Shown one piece after another: positions 1-8,243 of a stretch of DNA of 47,225 nucleotides. The notes below the pieces were generated by a model that worked only from the letters and a program-made list of their open reading frames with translations, was not told the origin of the DNA and ran no database searches. The stretch's first letter is position 1. Each line of letters begins with the position of its first letter. Origin of the DNA: Mycoplasma sp. CAG:472 (GTDB taxonomy: Bacteria; Bacillota_I; Bacilli_A; RF39; UBA660); the NCBI GenBank assembly GCA_000437315.1, contig FR899423.1, positions 1-47,225 of the forward strand, in the 5' to 3' direction. The position numbers and the translations under genes were made by a program.

Positions 1-1
1 T

Positions 2-1690
2 TCAAATGCAACACAACTTAATTTACAAGTACCAGCAGCAAATATGAGTCAAACAGCCTCAAATAATGAAATAGCCGCAGCCTCAAATACTGCAACACTA
101 ACAGTAAATTTAACTGGTGCAGCAAACTTACTTACAACATGTACATATGATATAGTTTATGAATATGATGCAGGAAGTAATGTATATGGTAAAAGTCCTA
201 CTACAAAAAATGGTAATAAAGAAATCACATTACAAGTATCAAATGTAAATGGAACAAATAACTTTGCAAATGAAAAGAACTTTGATTTTGATTCAAGTTG
301 GACAAACAACAAAAGAACTCTAGTAAGTGGAGCCTCTATTTCAAGTATGGGATCACTTACTACCCAAAATATATCAATAACGGGAAAATATTATAATCTT
401 ACAATATTACAATCTTCTTTAGAGGGAAAATCATTTACTGGAAAAATATATGTAACAAATCATAAATGTGAAACAAGTGATGGTGCAGCATTAACTATAC
501 TAAAAAATAATGGTGGGGAAAGTAGTATAACTGAACTTGATGAAAGTGAATTTGCAAATGTAACAACTGCAAGTGATAAAGGTATGTATAAAAAGGCTGA
601 TGATCTTGGAACATCTTACTATTATAGAGGTGCAGTAAATAATAATTGGGTAAGATTTGGAAAAGAACCTAATAAATGCATGTATAATAATTCAGAGGTA
701 TTATACGCTGAAATAGTTGACGGTGAGCTTAATATAAGAAAAGTAAAAAATCAAGAAGAATGCTTATCTACAAATATGTGTATGTCTCAAGGTATGTATG
801 GAGTTGGAATTAATGAAACTTTATGTCAAGCAGGAGGTGGTACTCCTTTAACTGAAAAAGCAACATTTACTACAGCCGACATGTATTGGCGAATAATAAG
901 AATTAATGGTGATGGCAGTATAAGAATGATATATACAGGAACATCAAAACCAGAAAGTGGTACAGCAACAGTAATGAAAGGAGAAGGTACTCAAATAAGT
1001 ACAAGTACCTTTAATAGTAGTTATAGTAAAGCAGAATATGTAGGTTATCAATATATAAAAGGACAGCAACATGGTTATGGAGAATGTAATGGAACAAGTG
1101 CAAGTTGTACAGTAGATGGAAATACAGTATATAATAGTACAATAAAACAGACAATAGATAAGTGGTATGCAGGAACAACATTAGAAACAGATGCGACAAC
1201 AAAAAGTTTAGTAGCAGATCAAATATTCTGTAATGATAGAAGTGCATCATCAATACAAACAGCAGCTTGGACATCAACTGGATCAACATATAATTATGGA
1301 GCAGGCGGAAGATTAATTAATAAGAAAAAACCACAATTTATTTGTCCAATAGCAAGTGATAAATTCACAGTAAATACAAGTAATGGAAATGGAGCTTTAA
1401 CATATCCAGTAGGTCTTATAACAGCAGATGAAGTAGCAATGGCAGGTGGAGTATATGGTTCTAATAATGAAAATAGTTCTTATTACTTGTATACAAACCA
1501 AAATTATTGGTTGGGGTCGCCTGAAAGTATCAATGGTGGTTTTGCTAGTGGTTTATTTGTACTTTCTTCGGGTAGTTTGTATAGTAATTTCGTGGATGAT
1601 GCATATGGTGCCCGTCCCGTCGTTTCTCTATCCTCTAAAGCCAAGCTATCTGGTAGTGGAACATATGATGATGTTTACACAGTAAGTTAG
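2..1690 (+). CDS. Exported surface protein, 5'-truncated by the window edge, with C-type-lectin-like C-terminus
   Basis: The reading frame is open from base 2, so the start lies outside the window. The first residues (SNATQLNLQVPAANMS) match residues of the complete-N-terminus paralogue starting at 46419, which has a signal/membrane segment, so this protein is very probably exported by the same kind of leader. The first ~150 residues are a beta-rich domain with a CTYDIVYEYDAGS motif and a closing Cys, shared with the genes at 43629 and 46419 and loosely resembling TasA/camelysin-type SipW substrates (inference). The middle contains several Cys residues. The last ~65 residues contain NYWLGSP and GARPVVSL, typical of the CLec/DUF6273-like tails found in gut Firmicutes surface proteins and in diversity-generating-retroelement targets. 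Codons change abruptly here (CCC, GTC, CGT, TCG appear after 1500). Function unknown; adhesion or display is a guess. Confidence 0.8.
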   Translation, partial: SNATQLNLQVPAANMSQTASNNEIAAASNTATLTVNLTGAANLLTTCTYDIVYEYDAGSNVYGKSPTTKNGNKEITLQVSNVNGTNNFANEKNFDFDSSWTNNKRTLVSGASISSMGSLTTQNISITGKYYNLTILQSSLEGKSFTGKIYVTNHKCETSDGAALTILKNNGGESSITELDESEFANVTTASDKGMYKKADDLGTSYYYRGAVNNNWVRFGKEPNKCMYNNSEVLYAEIVDGELNIRKVKNQEECLSTNMCMSQGMYGVGINETLCQAGGGTPLTEKATFTTADMYWRIIRINGDGSIRMIYTGTSKPESGTATVMKGEGTQISTSTFNSSYSKAEYVGYQYIKGQQHGYGECNGTSASCTVDGNTVYNSTIKQTIDKWYAGTTLETDATTKSLVADQIFCNDRSASSIQTAAWTSTGSTYNYGAGGRLINKKKPQFICPIASDKFTVNTSNGNGALTYPVGLITADEVAMAGGVYGSNNENSSYYLYTNQNYWLGSPESINGGFASGLFVLSSGSLYSNFVDDAYGARPVVSLSSKAKLSGSGTYDDVYTVS

Positions 1691-1699
1691 AAATGTTAT

Positions 1700-1727
1700 A
1701 ATCTTTCTTGAAAAGGAAAGATTTTTT
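1700..1727 (+). terminator. Terminator whose 3' arm contains the dusB ribosome binding site
   Basis: AATCTTTC (1700-1707) pairs with GAAAGATT (1716-1723), followed by a T run ending at 1727. The AGGAAAG that is the only plausible Shine-Dalgarno sequence for dusB (ATG 1728) is the 3' arm, so the folded hairpin would also hide the dusB start. Confidence 0.7.
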
Positions 1728-2711
1728 ATGGTTAAAATAGGTAATGTAGAAATAAATGGTAAGATAGTAGTTGCTCCGATGGCTGGAATAACAAATAAAA
1801 CATATCGTATGATATGTAAAGAGTTTGGTGCTGCTTTAGTAGTAGGTGAAATGGTATCAGATAAAGCTATAATGTTTGGTAATGAAAAGACTAAAAAACT
1901 TTTAGATATGGATGAAAGAGAAAGACCAATATCACAACAAATATTTGGTTCTGATAAAGATAGTTTTTGCACTGCGGCCAAAAAAGTTTATGAATATATG
2001 CATCCAGATATTATTGATATAAATATGGGGTGTCCTGTACCTAAAATAGCTATTAAATCACAAGCAGGTAGTGCACTTTTAAAAAGTCCTGAAAAAATAT
2101 ATGAAATAGTAAAAGCTGTAAAAGAGAGTGTTCCTTGTCCTATAACAGTTAAAATAAGAAGTGGTTGGGATGAAAATAGTATAAATTGTATAGAGGTCGC
2201 TAAAATATGTGAAAAAGCTGGTGCAAGTGCAATAACTTTACATGCAAGAACCAGAAGTCAAGGATATTCAGGTCATAGTGATTGGTCCTTAATTAAAAAG
2301 GTTAAAGAAAGTGTAAATATACCTGTAATTGGAAATGGTGATGTAACATCTTGTTATGAGGCTAAAAAAATGCTTTTAGAAACTGGCTGCGATTTAGTAA
2401 TGATAGGAAGAGGACTTCTTGGAAATCCATGGCTCATCAAAGAATGTAATGATTATTTAAATGAAGGAAAATTACCTAAAAAGGTTACTTATAAAGAAAA
2501 AATAGAAATGATGAAAAGACATTTAACTGATTTAGTTTCTGAAAAAGGTGAAAAAAATGCAGTACTTGAAATAAGAACTCATTTTCTATATTATTTAAAA
2601 GGTCTTGAGGGTAGTAGTGAAATAAAAAATATGATATGTAAAGAAACATCTTATGAAAATATTATAAAAATACTTGATAATTATTTAAATCAATTGGATA
2701 ATTTATTATAA
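1728..2711 (+). CDS. dusB: tRNA-dihydrouridine synthase, DusB type
   Basis: Flavoenzyme that reduces specific uridines in the tRNA D-loop to dihydrouridine using NAD(P)H. The 327-residue protein has the family layout: N-terminal TIM barrel beginning VAPMAGITNKTYR, the catalytic cysteine in INMGCPVPK (about residue 103), the FMN-phosphate-binding GNGDV and IGRGLLGNPW segments, and a C-terminal helical tRNA-binding domain. Length is normal. The start is ATG 1728; the SD sequence AGGAAAG overlaps the hairpin terminating the upstream surface-protein gene. A terminator shared with the convergent gene follows at once. No neighbouring tRNA-modification gene is seen, so it is probably a single-gene unit. 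Family assignment is secure; the DusB subtype is by overall resemblance. Confidence 0.93.
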   Translation: MVKIGNVEINGKIVVAPMAGITNKTYRMICKEFGAALVVGEMVSDKAIMFGNEKTKKLLDMDERERPISQQIFGSDKDSFCTAAKKVYEYMHPDIIDINMGCPVPKIAIKSQAGSALLKSPEKIYEIVKAVKESVPCPITVKIRSGWDENSINCIEVAKICEKAGASAITLHARTRSQGYSGHSDWSLIKKVKESVNIPVIGNGDVTSCYEAKKMLLETGCDLVMIGRGLLGNPWLIKECNDYLNEGKLPKKVTYKEKIEMMKRHLTDLVSEKGEKNAVLEIRTHFLYYLKGLEGSSEIKNMICKETSYENIIKILDNYLNQLDNLL

Positions 2712-2734
2712 AAAAAGGCTTTTTGGCCTTTTTA
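2712..2734. terminator. Bidirectional terminator between dusB and the convergent murC unit
   Basis: AAAAAGGC (2712-2719) pairs with GCCTTTTT (2726-2733) around a TTTTTG loop; A runs on one side and T runs on the other allow use on both strands. It overlaps the stop codon of the minus-strand gene (2732-2734). Confidence 0.8.
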
Positions 2735-3268
2735 TTTGATTTCTAAAATAATTTCATATTCCTGAAGTATTTGTTGAAGCAACTTTTTATTCATATAATA
2801 ATTTTCATTATTATAACGAAGTATTAAATAATCATCTTTATTTTTATTAAATAGAGTAGTTTCTTTATTATTATCAATTTGCTTTAAAATATTTTGAACT
2901 TCATCATCAGTAAGCTCTTTTTTAAAGTCAATATGGTAACCATGAAGTGGATCAAAAATATAAAAATAATCTGTATAATATGCATAAACTACATTTGATT
3001 TTGTTATATATAAATAATAATTTTTATCAATATCAGTTTCCTTTAAAAAGGTACCTTTATCTGTTAAATTATTTCCTTTGGTGGTTTCACCAAAATTAAC
3101 TCTTACATAATAATCTTGATTATAAAGTTTATCAAATTCATTTTTCTTTTCACTTCTTATAAAGTAAAATGCCATAAATATTATTAATATTGTTAAAAGT
3201 ATTGAACATATTAATATTAAAGTGCTGTTATTTCTTACTTTTGGTTTATCTAAATCACTATTTTTCAT
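2732..3268 (-). CDS. Membrane-anchored protein of unknown function downstream of murC
   Basis: 178 residues. Residues 1-15 are polar, followed by one hydrophobic segment (about 16-38, LILICSILLTILIIFMAFYF) and a Lys/Asn/Tyr-rich extracytoplasmic domain with no cysteines. I do not recognise the family. The start codon lies two bases after the murC stop, so translation is likely coupled and both genes form one minus-strand unit with murC first. That position suggests an envelope role, but nothing in the sequence shows an activity. Confidence 0.7.
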   Translation of the reverse strand: MKNSDLDKPKVRNNSTLILICSILLTILIIFMAFYFIRSEKKNEFDKLYNQDYYVRVNFGETTKGNNLTDKGTFLKETDIDKNYYLYITKSNVVYAYYTDYFYIFDPLHGYHIDFKKELTDDEVQNILKQIDNNKETTLFNKNKDDYLILRYNNENYYMNKKLLQQILQEYEIILEIK

Positions 3269-3269
3269 A

Positions 3270-4625
3270 TTATTCCTTTACTAAATTTTTAGCAACTTCA
3301 TTTACAGGTCCAGCACCAATTGTTATAACTAAATCATTTTCTGAAACTATATTTTTTATATGTTTTTCAATTTTATCAAATGAATCTAAATAAATTACAT
3401 TTGGGTTCTTTTCTTTTATTAAATCTACTAAATCACTTTCTTTGACATTCCAAATATTTTCCTCTCTAGCGGGGTAAATTGGAGCAATTATAATATTATC
3501 AAAGTTTGAAAGTACATCAGCAAATTCTTTTAAATGCTGAATTGTTCTTGAATATGTATGTGATTGAAATATAGCATAATCTTTATTATGTTTTGTTTTC
3601 TTTACAGAATCAAGTGTTGTTTTAATTTCACTAGGGTGGTGAGCATAATCATCATAAACAAAAGCACCATTACATTTACCTAAAAATTCAAATCTTCTTC
3701 CTACACCTGTGTATGAAGAAAGTCCTTCCTTTATAAAGTTAATATCTATATTATAAAGCTTACACATTGCAATTGCGGCAAGTGAATTATAAATATTGTG
3801 TTTACCCGTTACTGATAAAGATATTTTATCTATATATTCATTATCAATATATAAATCATAAGAAGGGTGTCCTGCATCATCATATTCTATATTTTTTGCT
3901 ATATAATTTGAATTATTATTAATACCATAAGTTATTTTATTATAACCATTTGCCATTTTAATTGTATTTTCATCATCATTATTTACAATTAAATTACCAT
4001 TATTATTTAATTTATCAGCAAATTTTCTAAATGAGGAAATAATACCGTCAATATTTTTAAAATAATCTAAATGATCATCATCAATATCTAAAACTATTTC
4101 ACTTGTAGGGTAAAAGTCTAAAAAACTATCTACATATTCACAAGATTCTGCGATAAAATATTTTTTAGTTCCAACATTATAATTAGAATTTATTATAGGA
4201 AGGTGAGCACCAATCATTATTGTAGGATTAAGATTTGCTTTAACAAAAATTGTACTAACCATACCAGTTGTTGTACTTTTACCATGGGTTCCTGAAATAC
4301 ATAATACATTTTCATATTCTTTCATAAGAATTCCTAAAAATGTACTTCTTTCAAAAACTAATTTATTATTTTCTCTTGCATATTTTAATTCTTCATTATC
4401 TTCGTGAATAGCAGCGGTATAAACAACTATATCTGCATTTTTAACATTTTCTAAATTTGGTTTATTACTTACCTCGATGCCTTTTTCATTTAATGATTTT
4501 GTTATATCAGTAACCCCAGCATCGTAACCAGTAATTTTACAGTTAAATGATAAAAGTATTCCAGCAATACCACTCATAGAGATACCACCTATACCTATCA
4601 TATGAATTTTTTTATTTTCAAACAT
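3270..4625 (-). CDS. murC: UDP-N-acetylmuramate--L-alanine ligase
   Basis: ATP-dependent cytoplasmic ligase that adds L-alanine to UDP-MurNAc, the first step of the peptidoglycan stem peptide. Visible Mur ligase features: the N-terminal Rossmann motif IGIGGISMSGIA, the P-loop SGTHGKSTTT, the central-domain Glu/His region (AESCEYVDSF) and the C-terminal domain containing YDDYAHHPSEI. About 451 residues, normal for MurC. The open frame continues upstream to a TTG at 4643, but ATG 4625 is the better start: it has AAGGAAG 10 nt upstream, and the TTG has no SD. A -10 box (TATAAT, 4653-4648) lies just upstream, inside the short gap after the regulator gene. murF lies separately at 39 kb, so the window shows no dcw cluster. 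Confidence 0.95.
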   Translation of the reverse strand: MFENKKIHMIGIGGISMSGIAGILLSFNCKITGYDAGVTDITKSLNEKGIEVSNKPNLENVKNADIVVYTAAIHEDNEELKYARENNKLVFERSTFLGILMKEYENVLCISGTHGKSTTTGMVSTIFVKANLNPTIMIGAHLPIINSNYNVGTKKYFIAESCEYVDSFLDFYPTSEIVLDIDDDHLDYFKNIDGIISSFRKFADKLNNNGNLIVNNDDENTIKMANGYNKITYGINNNSNYIAKNIEYDDAGHPSYDLYIDNEYIDKISLSVTGKHNIYNSLAAIAMCKLYNIDINFIKEGLSSYTGVGRRFEFLGKCNGAFVYDDYAHHPSEIKTTLDSVKKTKHNKDYAIFQSHTYSRTIQHLKEFADVLSNFDNIIIAPIYPAREENIWNVKESDLVDLIKEKNPNVIYLDSFDKIEKHIKNIVSENDLVITIGAGPVNEVAKNLVKE

Positions 4626-4647
4626 TTTTATTCTTCCTTTCAAATAT

Positions 4648-4676
4648 ATTATACTTTAAAAAAGATTAGATAGCAA
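4648..4676 (-). promoter_or_regulatory. Probable murC promoter
   Basis: On the minus strand GTATAAT gives a perfect -10 (4653-4648) 22 bp upstream of the murC ATG. The -35 about 17 bp further (TTTGCT, 4676-4671) is weak and lies within the last codons of the regulator gene, with that gene's stop codon in the spacer. Confidence 0.5.
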
Positions 4677-5307
4677 ATGAGTGACGATATAATAAAATAA
4701 TTTTTTTATCTTTAATATCTATTATACCTTCCTCCTTTAAATTTTTAAGTTCTCTATGCATTGCACTTCGATCAATCGCTAGAAAATCTGCAAGTTCAGA
4801 AAAAGAAATAGTTAAATAAATTATACTACTTCCATGAGCTTGACTTTCAATATCAAAGTATTCAAGAAGTTTATCACGAATTGTCTTTTTAGATATTATC
4901 TGAAGCCTATCATTTCTTTTTCTAATTTTATCATTTAAAATAATCATAATATTTTTTAAAAATATATTAAAATATTCTTGATTTAAATTAGTATTTATTA
5001 CTAAATCATAGTCAAATACTAAAACTGTTGTTTCTTCGTTTGCAATCATATCATACTCTTTGTTATATAAATATGATAGGTTAGAACCAAAAATGTCATC
5101 TTCGTAAAGCTCTTCGATTATAAGTTTATCTCCATTATAATCTGTATGAATAATTTTAGCATTTCCCTTAATTATTATACCAATTATATGATCTTTTAGT
5201 ATTTTGGATATATTATCATTTTTTTTAAAAGTATAGTATAATCCTTCGAGATAGTTAATTAATTTATTTTTCTCTTTATCAGATATTTTATCAAATAATT
5301 TTATCAT
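4666..5307 (-). CDS. Crp/Fnr-family transcription regulator, probable controller of glycyl-radical genes
   Basis: 213 residues: an N-terminal cyclic-nucleotide-binding-type beta barrel (about 20-115; GIIIKGNAKIIHTDYNG, EDDIFG) and a C-terminal winged helix (about 145-205; the recognition region ELADFLAIDRSAMHREL). It has no cysteines, so it is not an iron-sulfur Fnr; the arginine/glutamate signature of true cAMP binding is also not evident, so the effector is unknown. It is divergent from nrdD, and a perfect 16-bp palindrome lies between them; the same palindrome precedes pflB. From this I infer that it controls both anaerobic glycyl-radical systems and perhaps itself. The SD GAGAGGTG supports ATG 5307. 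Family secure, target inference moderate. Confidence 0.88.
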   Translation of the reverse strand: MIKLFDKISDKEKNKLINYLEGLYYTFKKNDNISKILKDHIIGIIIKGNAKIIHTDYNGDKLIIEELYEDDIFGSNLSYLYNKEYDMIANEETTVLVFDYDLVINTNLNQEYFNIFLKNIMIILNDKIRKRNDRLQIISKKTIRDKLLEYFDIESQAHGSSIIYLTISFSELADFLAIDRSAMHRELKNLKEEGIIDIKDKKIILLYRHSFAI

Positions 5308-5346
5308 TTACACCTCTCATGTAAAATTTTATCATTTTTTTAATTA

Positions 5347-5362
5347 TGTTGCAATTGCAACA
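5347..5362. promoter_or_regulatory. Palindromic operator between the Crp/Fnr regulator and nrdD
   Basis: TGTTGCAATTGCAACA is a perfect 16-bp palindrome centred at 5354.5. The nrdD -10 candidate starts 29.5 bp downstream, which puts the centre near -41.5 from the expected transcription start, the class II activator position of Crp/Fnr proteins. It could also repress the divergent regulator gene. A matching 18-bp palindrome lies before pflB (34827-34844). Confidence 0.75.
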
Positions 5363-5383
5363 ATACATTTTTAAAAAATGTGT

Positions 5384-5389
5384 TATAGT
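5384..5389 (+). promoter_or_regulatory. nrdD -10 box
   Basis: TATAGT, 5/6 to consensus, with no good -35 at normal spacing (the palindrome lies there instead), as expected for an activator-dependent promoter. It overlaps an upstream in-frame ATG (5378), which is therefore unlikely to be a start codon. Confidence 0.55.
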
Positions 5390-5416
5390 TTAGTTATGTT
5401 AGAGGAAGGTGGATTT

Positions 5417-7570
5417 ATGAAAATAGTTAAAAGAGATGGACATATTGTTGATTATTGTCCAGAAAAAATTGAACTTGCAATTAAAAAGGCAAATGAAGAA
5501 GTTGCTGAAGAAGATAGAGTAAGTGATATTCAAATTAGAAATATTGTAAAATATGTTGAAGGATTAAAGAAAAAAAGAATGCTTGTTGAGGATATTCAAG
5601 ATATTATAGAATATAGACTAATGGCTCTTGGAAAATATGCTCTTGCAAAAGAATATATAACTTATAGATATACAAGAGAATTAGTTAGAAAAAGTAATAC
5701 TACAGATTTATCTATTAAAGAATTAATAGATGGTGAGAGTGAATATTGGAATACAGAAAATTCTAATAAAAATGCTAAGATAGTTACAACTCAAAGAGAT
5801 TATTTAGCAGGTATTACCTCAACTGATATAACTCGTAGATTTTTACTTACTGAGGATATTGTAAAAGCTCATGATGAAGGTATTATTCATTTCCATGATG
5901 CTGATTATTTTGCTCAAAATGCACTTCATAACTGTGATTTAATTAACCTTGAAGATATGCTTCAAAATGGGACAAATATTAATGGAGTTATGATTGAAAA
6001 ACCTCATAGATTCTTAACCGCAATGACTATTGCTACACAAATTATTACTGCTGTATCATCATCACAATATGGAGGATGTACTATAACTCTTACTCATTTA
6101 GCACCATTTGTTAGATGTAGTTATGAAAGATATTTAGATAAATATAAAGCAAGAAAATTTAAAAAAGAAGATGCTGAAAAATATGCAAAAGAGGATTTAA
6201 AAAAAGAAATTACTGATGGAGTTCAAACATTCCAATATCAAATAAATTCAATGACTACGACTAATGGTCAAGCACCATTTTTAAGTGTATGTATGTATCT
6301 TGGAGAAACTAATGAATATAAAGATGAACTTGCAATGATTATTGAGGAAGTTTTAAAACAAAGAATTCAAGGTATGAAAAATGAAAAAGGTGTTTATATT
6401 ACACCAGCATTTCCAAAACTTTTATATGTTCTTGAGGAAGATAATATTAAACCAGGTAGTAAATATTATTATTTAACTCAGCTTTCCGCTAAATGTACTG
6501 CTAAAAGAATGGTTCCAGATTATATTTCTGAAAAGATTATGAAAGAACTTAAAATTGATAAAAATGGAAATGGTCAATGTTATCCTTGTATGGGATGCCG
6601 TAGTTTCTTAACTCCATATGTTGATGAAAAAGGTAATCCAAAATACTATGGTAGATTTAATCAAGGTGTTGTTACTATTAATCTTCCTGATGTTGCACTT
6701 TCATCAGATAAAGATATGGAACTATTCTGGAAAATATTTGATGATAGACTAGAACTTTGTCATAGAGCACTTCAAATAAGACATAAAAGACTTTCAAAAG
6801 TTACAAGCGATGTAGCACCAATTTTATGGCAACACGGAGCACTTGCAAGACTTGGTAAAGGTGAAAGTATTCATGACCTTTTACATCATGGTTATTCAAC
6901 AATTTCACTTGGTTATGCAGGACTTTATGAATGTGTAAAATATATGACAGGACATTCTCATACTGATGAATCAGTTGGTAAAGAATTTGGTTTAAAAGTA
7001 ATGCAATATATGAATGATAAATGTAAAAAATGGAAAGAGGAAGAAGATATTGATTATTCAGTATACGGAACTCCAATTGAGTCAACAACATATAAATTTG
7101 CTAAATGTTTAAAAGATAGATTTGGTGTTGTTAAGGGTATTACAGATAGAAATTATATTACTAATTCATATCATGTACCAGTATTCGAGGAAATTGATGC
7201 CTTTACTAAATTAAAACTTGAAAGTGAGTTCCAAAAACTTTCTCCAGGAGGAGCAATTAGTTATATTGAAACTCCAAATCTTGAAAATAATTTAGATGTT
7301 GTTATGGAGGTAATTGAATATATTTATAATAATATTATGTATGCTGAACTTAATACAAAATCAGATTATTGTCAAGCATGTGGTTATACTGGTGAAATCT
7401 TAATTGATGATAATCTAGAATGGTATTGTCCAAACTGTGGAAACAGAGATCATGACAAATTAAATGTTGCACGTAGAACTTGTGGTTATATTGGAACTAA
7501 CTTTTGGAATAAAGGTAGAACTGAAGAAATAAAAGAAAGAGTAATGCACATAGATAATAAGGATGCTTAA
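5417..7570 (+). CDS. nrdD: Anaerobic (class III) ribonucleoside-triphosphate reductase
   Basis: Oxygen-sensitive glycyl-radical enzyme making dNTPs from NTPs. About 717 residues: N-terminal ATP-cone (about 1-90, KRDGHIVDYCPEKIELAI), the ten-stranded barrel with active-site cysteine regions, a C-terminal zinc-binding CQACGY...CPNCGNRD, and the glycyl-radical loop RTCGYIG (Gly about residue 690). The frame opens at ATG 5378, but that codon overlaps the -10 box and has no SD; ATG 5417 has AGAGGAAGGTGG upstream and begins MKIVKRDGHIVD, as family members do. nrdG follows after 2 bases. Upstream lies the palindrome thought to bind the divergent Crp/Fnr regulator. No aerobic RNR is in the window. 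Confidence 0.96.
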   Translation: MKIVKRDGHIVDYCPEKIELAIKKANEEVAEEDRVSDIQIRNIVKYVEGLKKKRMLVEDIQDIIEYRLMALGKYALAKEYITYRYTRELVRKSNTTDLSIKELIDGESEYWNTENSNKNAKIVTTQRDYLAGITSTDITRRFLLTEDIVKAHDEGIIHFHDADYFAQNALHNCDLINLEDMLQNGTNINGVMIEKPHRFLTAMTIATQIITAVSSSQYGGCTITLTHLAPFVRCSYERYLDKYKARKFKKEDAEKYAKEDLKKEITDGVQTFQYQINSMTTTNGQAPFLSVCMYLGETNEYKDELAMIIEEVLKQRIQGMKNEKGVYITPAFPKLLYVLEEDNIKPGSKYYYLTQLSAKCTAKRMVPDYISEKIMKELKIDKNGNGQCYPCMGCRSFLTPYVDEKGNPKYYGRFNQGVVTINLPDVALSSDKDMELFWKIFDDRLELCHRALQIRHKRLSKVTSDVAPILWQHGALARLGKGESIHDLLHHGYSTISLGYAGLYECVKYMTGHSHTDESVGKEFGLKVMQYMNDKCKKWKEEEDIDYSVYGTPIESTTYKFAKCLKDRFGVVKGITDRNYITNSYHVPVFEEIDAFTKLKLESEFQKLSPGGAISYIETPNLENNLDVVMEVIEYIYNNIMYAELNTKSDYCQACGYTGEILIDDNLEWYCPNCGNRDHDKLNVARRTCGYIGTNFWNKGRTEEIKERVMHIDNKDA

Positions 7571-7572
7571 AT

Positions 7573-8064
7573 ATGAGATATCATAAAATTAGAAAAATGG
7601 ACATTTCTAATGGACCAGGGGTAAGAGTTTCAATATTTATGCAAGGATGTGAATTTCACTGTGAAAATTGTTTTAATAAAGAAACTTGGGATTTTGATGG
7701 AGGAAATGAGTTTACTGAAAAAACAATTGAGGAAGTACTAGAACTTTGTTCAAAAGACTTTATAACTGGACTTTCTATTTTGGGTGGAGAACCTTTACAT
7801 CCAAATAATATTGAGGGTACTACTAAACTTGCTAAAGCCTTTAAAGAAAAATATCCTAATAAAACTATATGGGTATGGAGTGGTTTCTTATTTGATAAAG
7901 ATTTAAAAGGTAAAGAAGTACTAAACTACATTGATGTTTTAGTGGATGGTCAGTTTGTAAATAGTCTTCATAATCCAACTCTAAAGTGGAAAGGATCCTC
8001 TAATCAAAGAGTAATAGATGTTCCAAAAAGTCTAAAAGAAAATAAAATTATAACTATTGAATAA
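7573..8064 (+). CDS. nrdG: Anaerobic ribonucleotide reductase-activating protein (radical SAM)
   Basis: Radical-SAM enzyme that installs the glycyl radical on NrdD. The cluster motif is CEFHCENC (CxxxCxxC, about residues 26-33), followed by LSILGGEPLHPNN, the GGE motif of the SAM site. At 163 residues it is the usual short NrdG length. It starts 2 bases after the nrdD stop and is certainly co-transcribed; a terminator follows immediately. N-terminal MRYHKIRKMDISNGPGVRVSIFMQGC is written here only in part, but it is typical of NrdG rather than PflA, which is encoded separately at 37.1 kb. Confidence 0.95.
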   Translation: MRYHKIRKMDISNGPGVRVSIFMQGCEFHCENCFNKETWDFDGGNEFTEKTIEEVLELCSKDFITGLSILGGEPLHPNNIEGTTKLAKAFKEKYPNKTIWVWSGFLFDKDLKGKEVLNYIDVLVDGQFVNSLHNPTLKWKGSSNQRVIDVPKSLKENKIITIE

Positions 8065-8091
8065 CTAGAAATTAATCTAGTTATTTTTTTT
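8061..8091 (+). terminator. Terminator of nrdDG
   Basis: ATAACTAG (8061-8068) pairs with CTAGTTAT (8077-8084), followed by seven or more T. The stem includes the nrdG stop codon. Confidence 0.85.
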
Positions 8092-8243
8092 ATATCTCAA
8101 TGTAAAACAGTTTACATTTTTTAATTGTAAAATAATGTCAAATAAATCATTTGAAAATGTCAAAATCATGTAAAATTTTAATCTTTTTAAAGAAATTTAA
8201 CAAAAAAAGGAGGAAATCAGAAATTTTCCGGTAATAAAAATAT

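Noticed and set aside
1011..1289. Minus-strand open frame inside the first surface-protein gene
   Set aside because: Low-complexity Leu/Tyr/His product typical of antisense reading of AT-rich Ser/Thr/Asn coding DNA; no SD or promoter.
5378..5416. Upstream ATG start for nrdD (13 extra residues)
   Set aside because: No SD, overlaps the -10 box; ATG 5417 has a strong SD and the family N-terminus.
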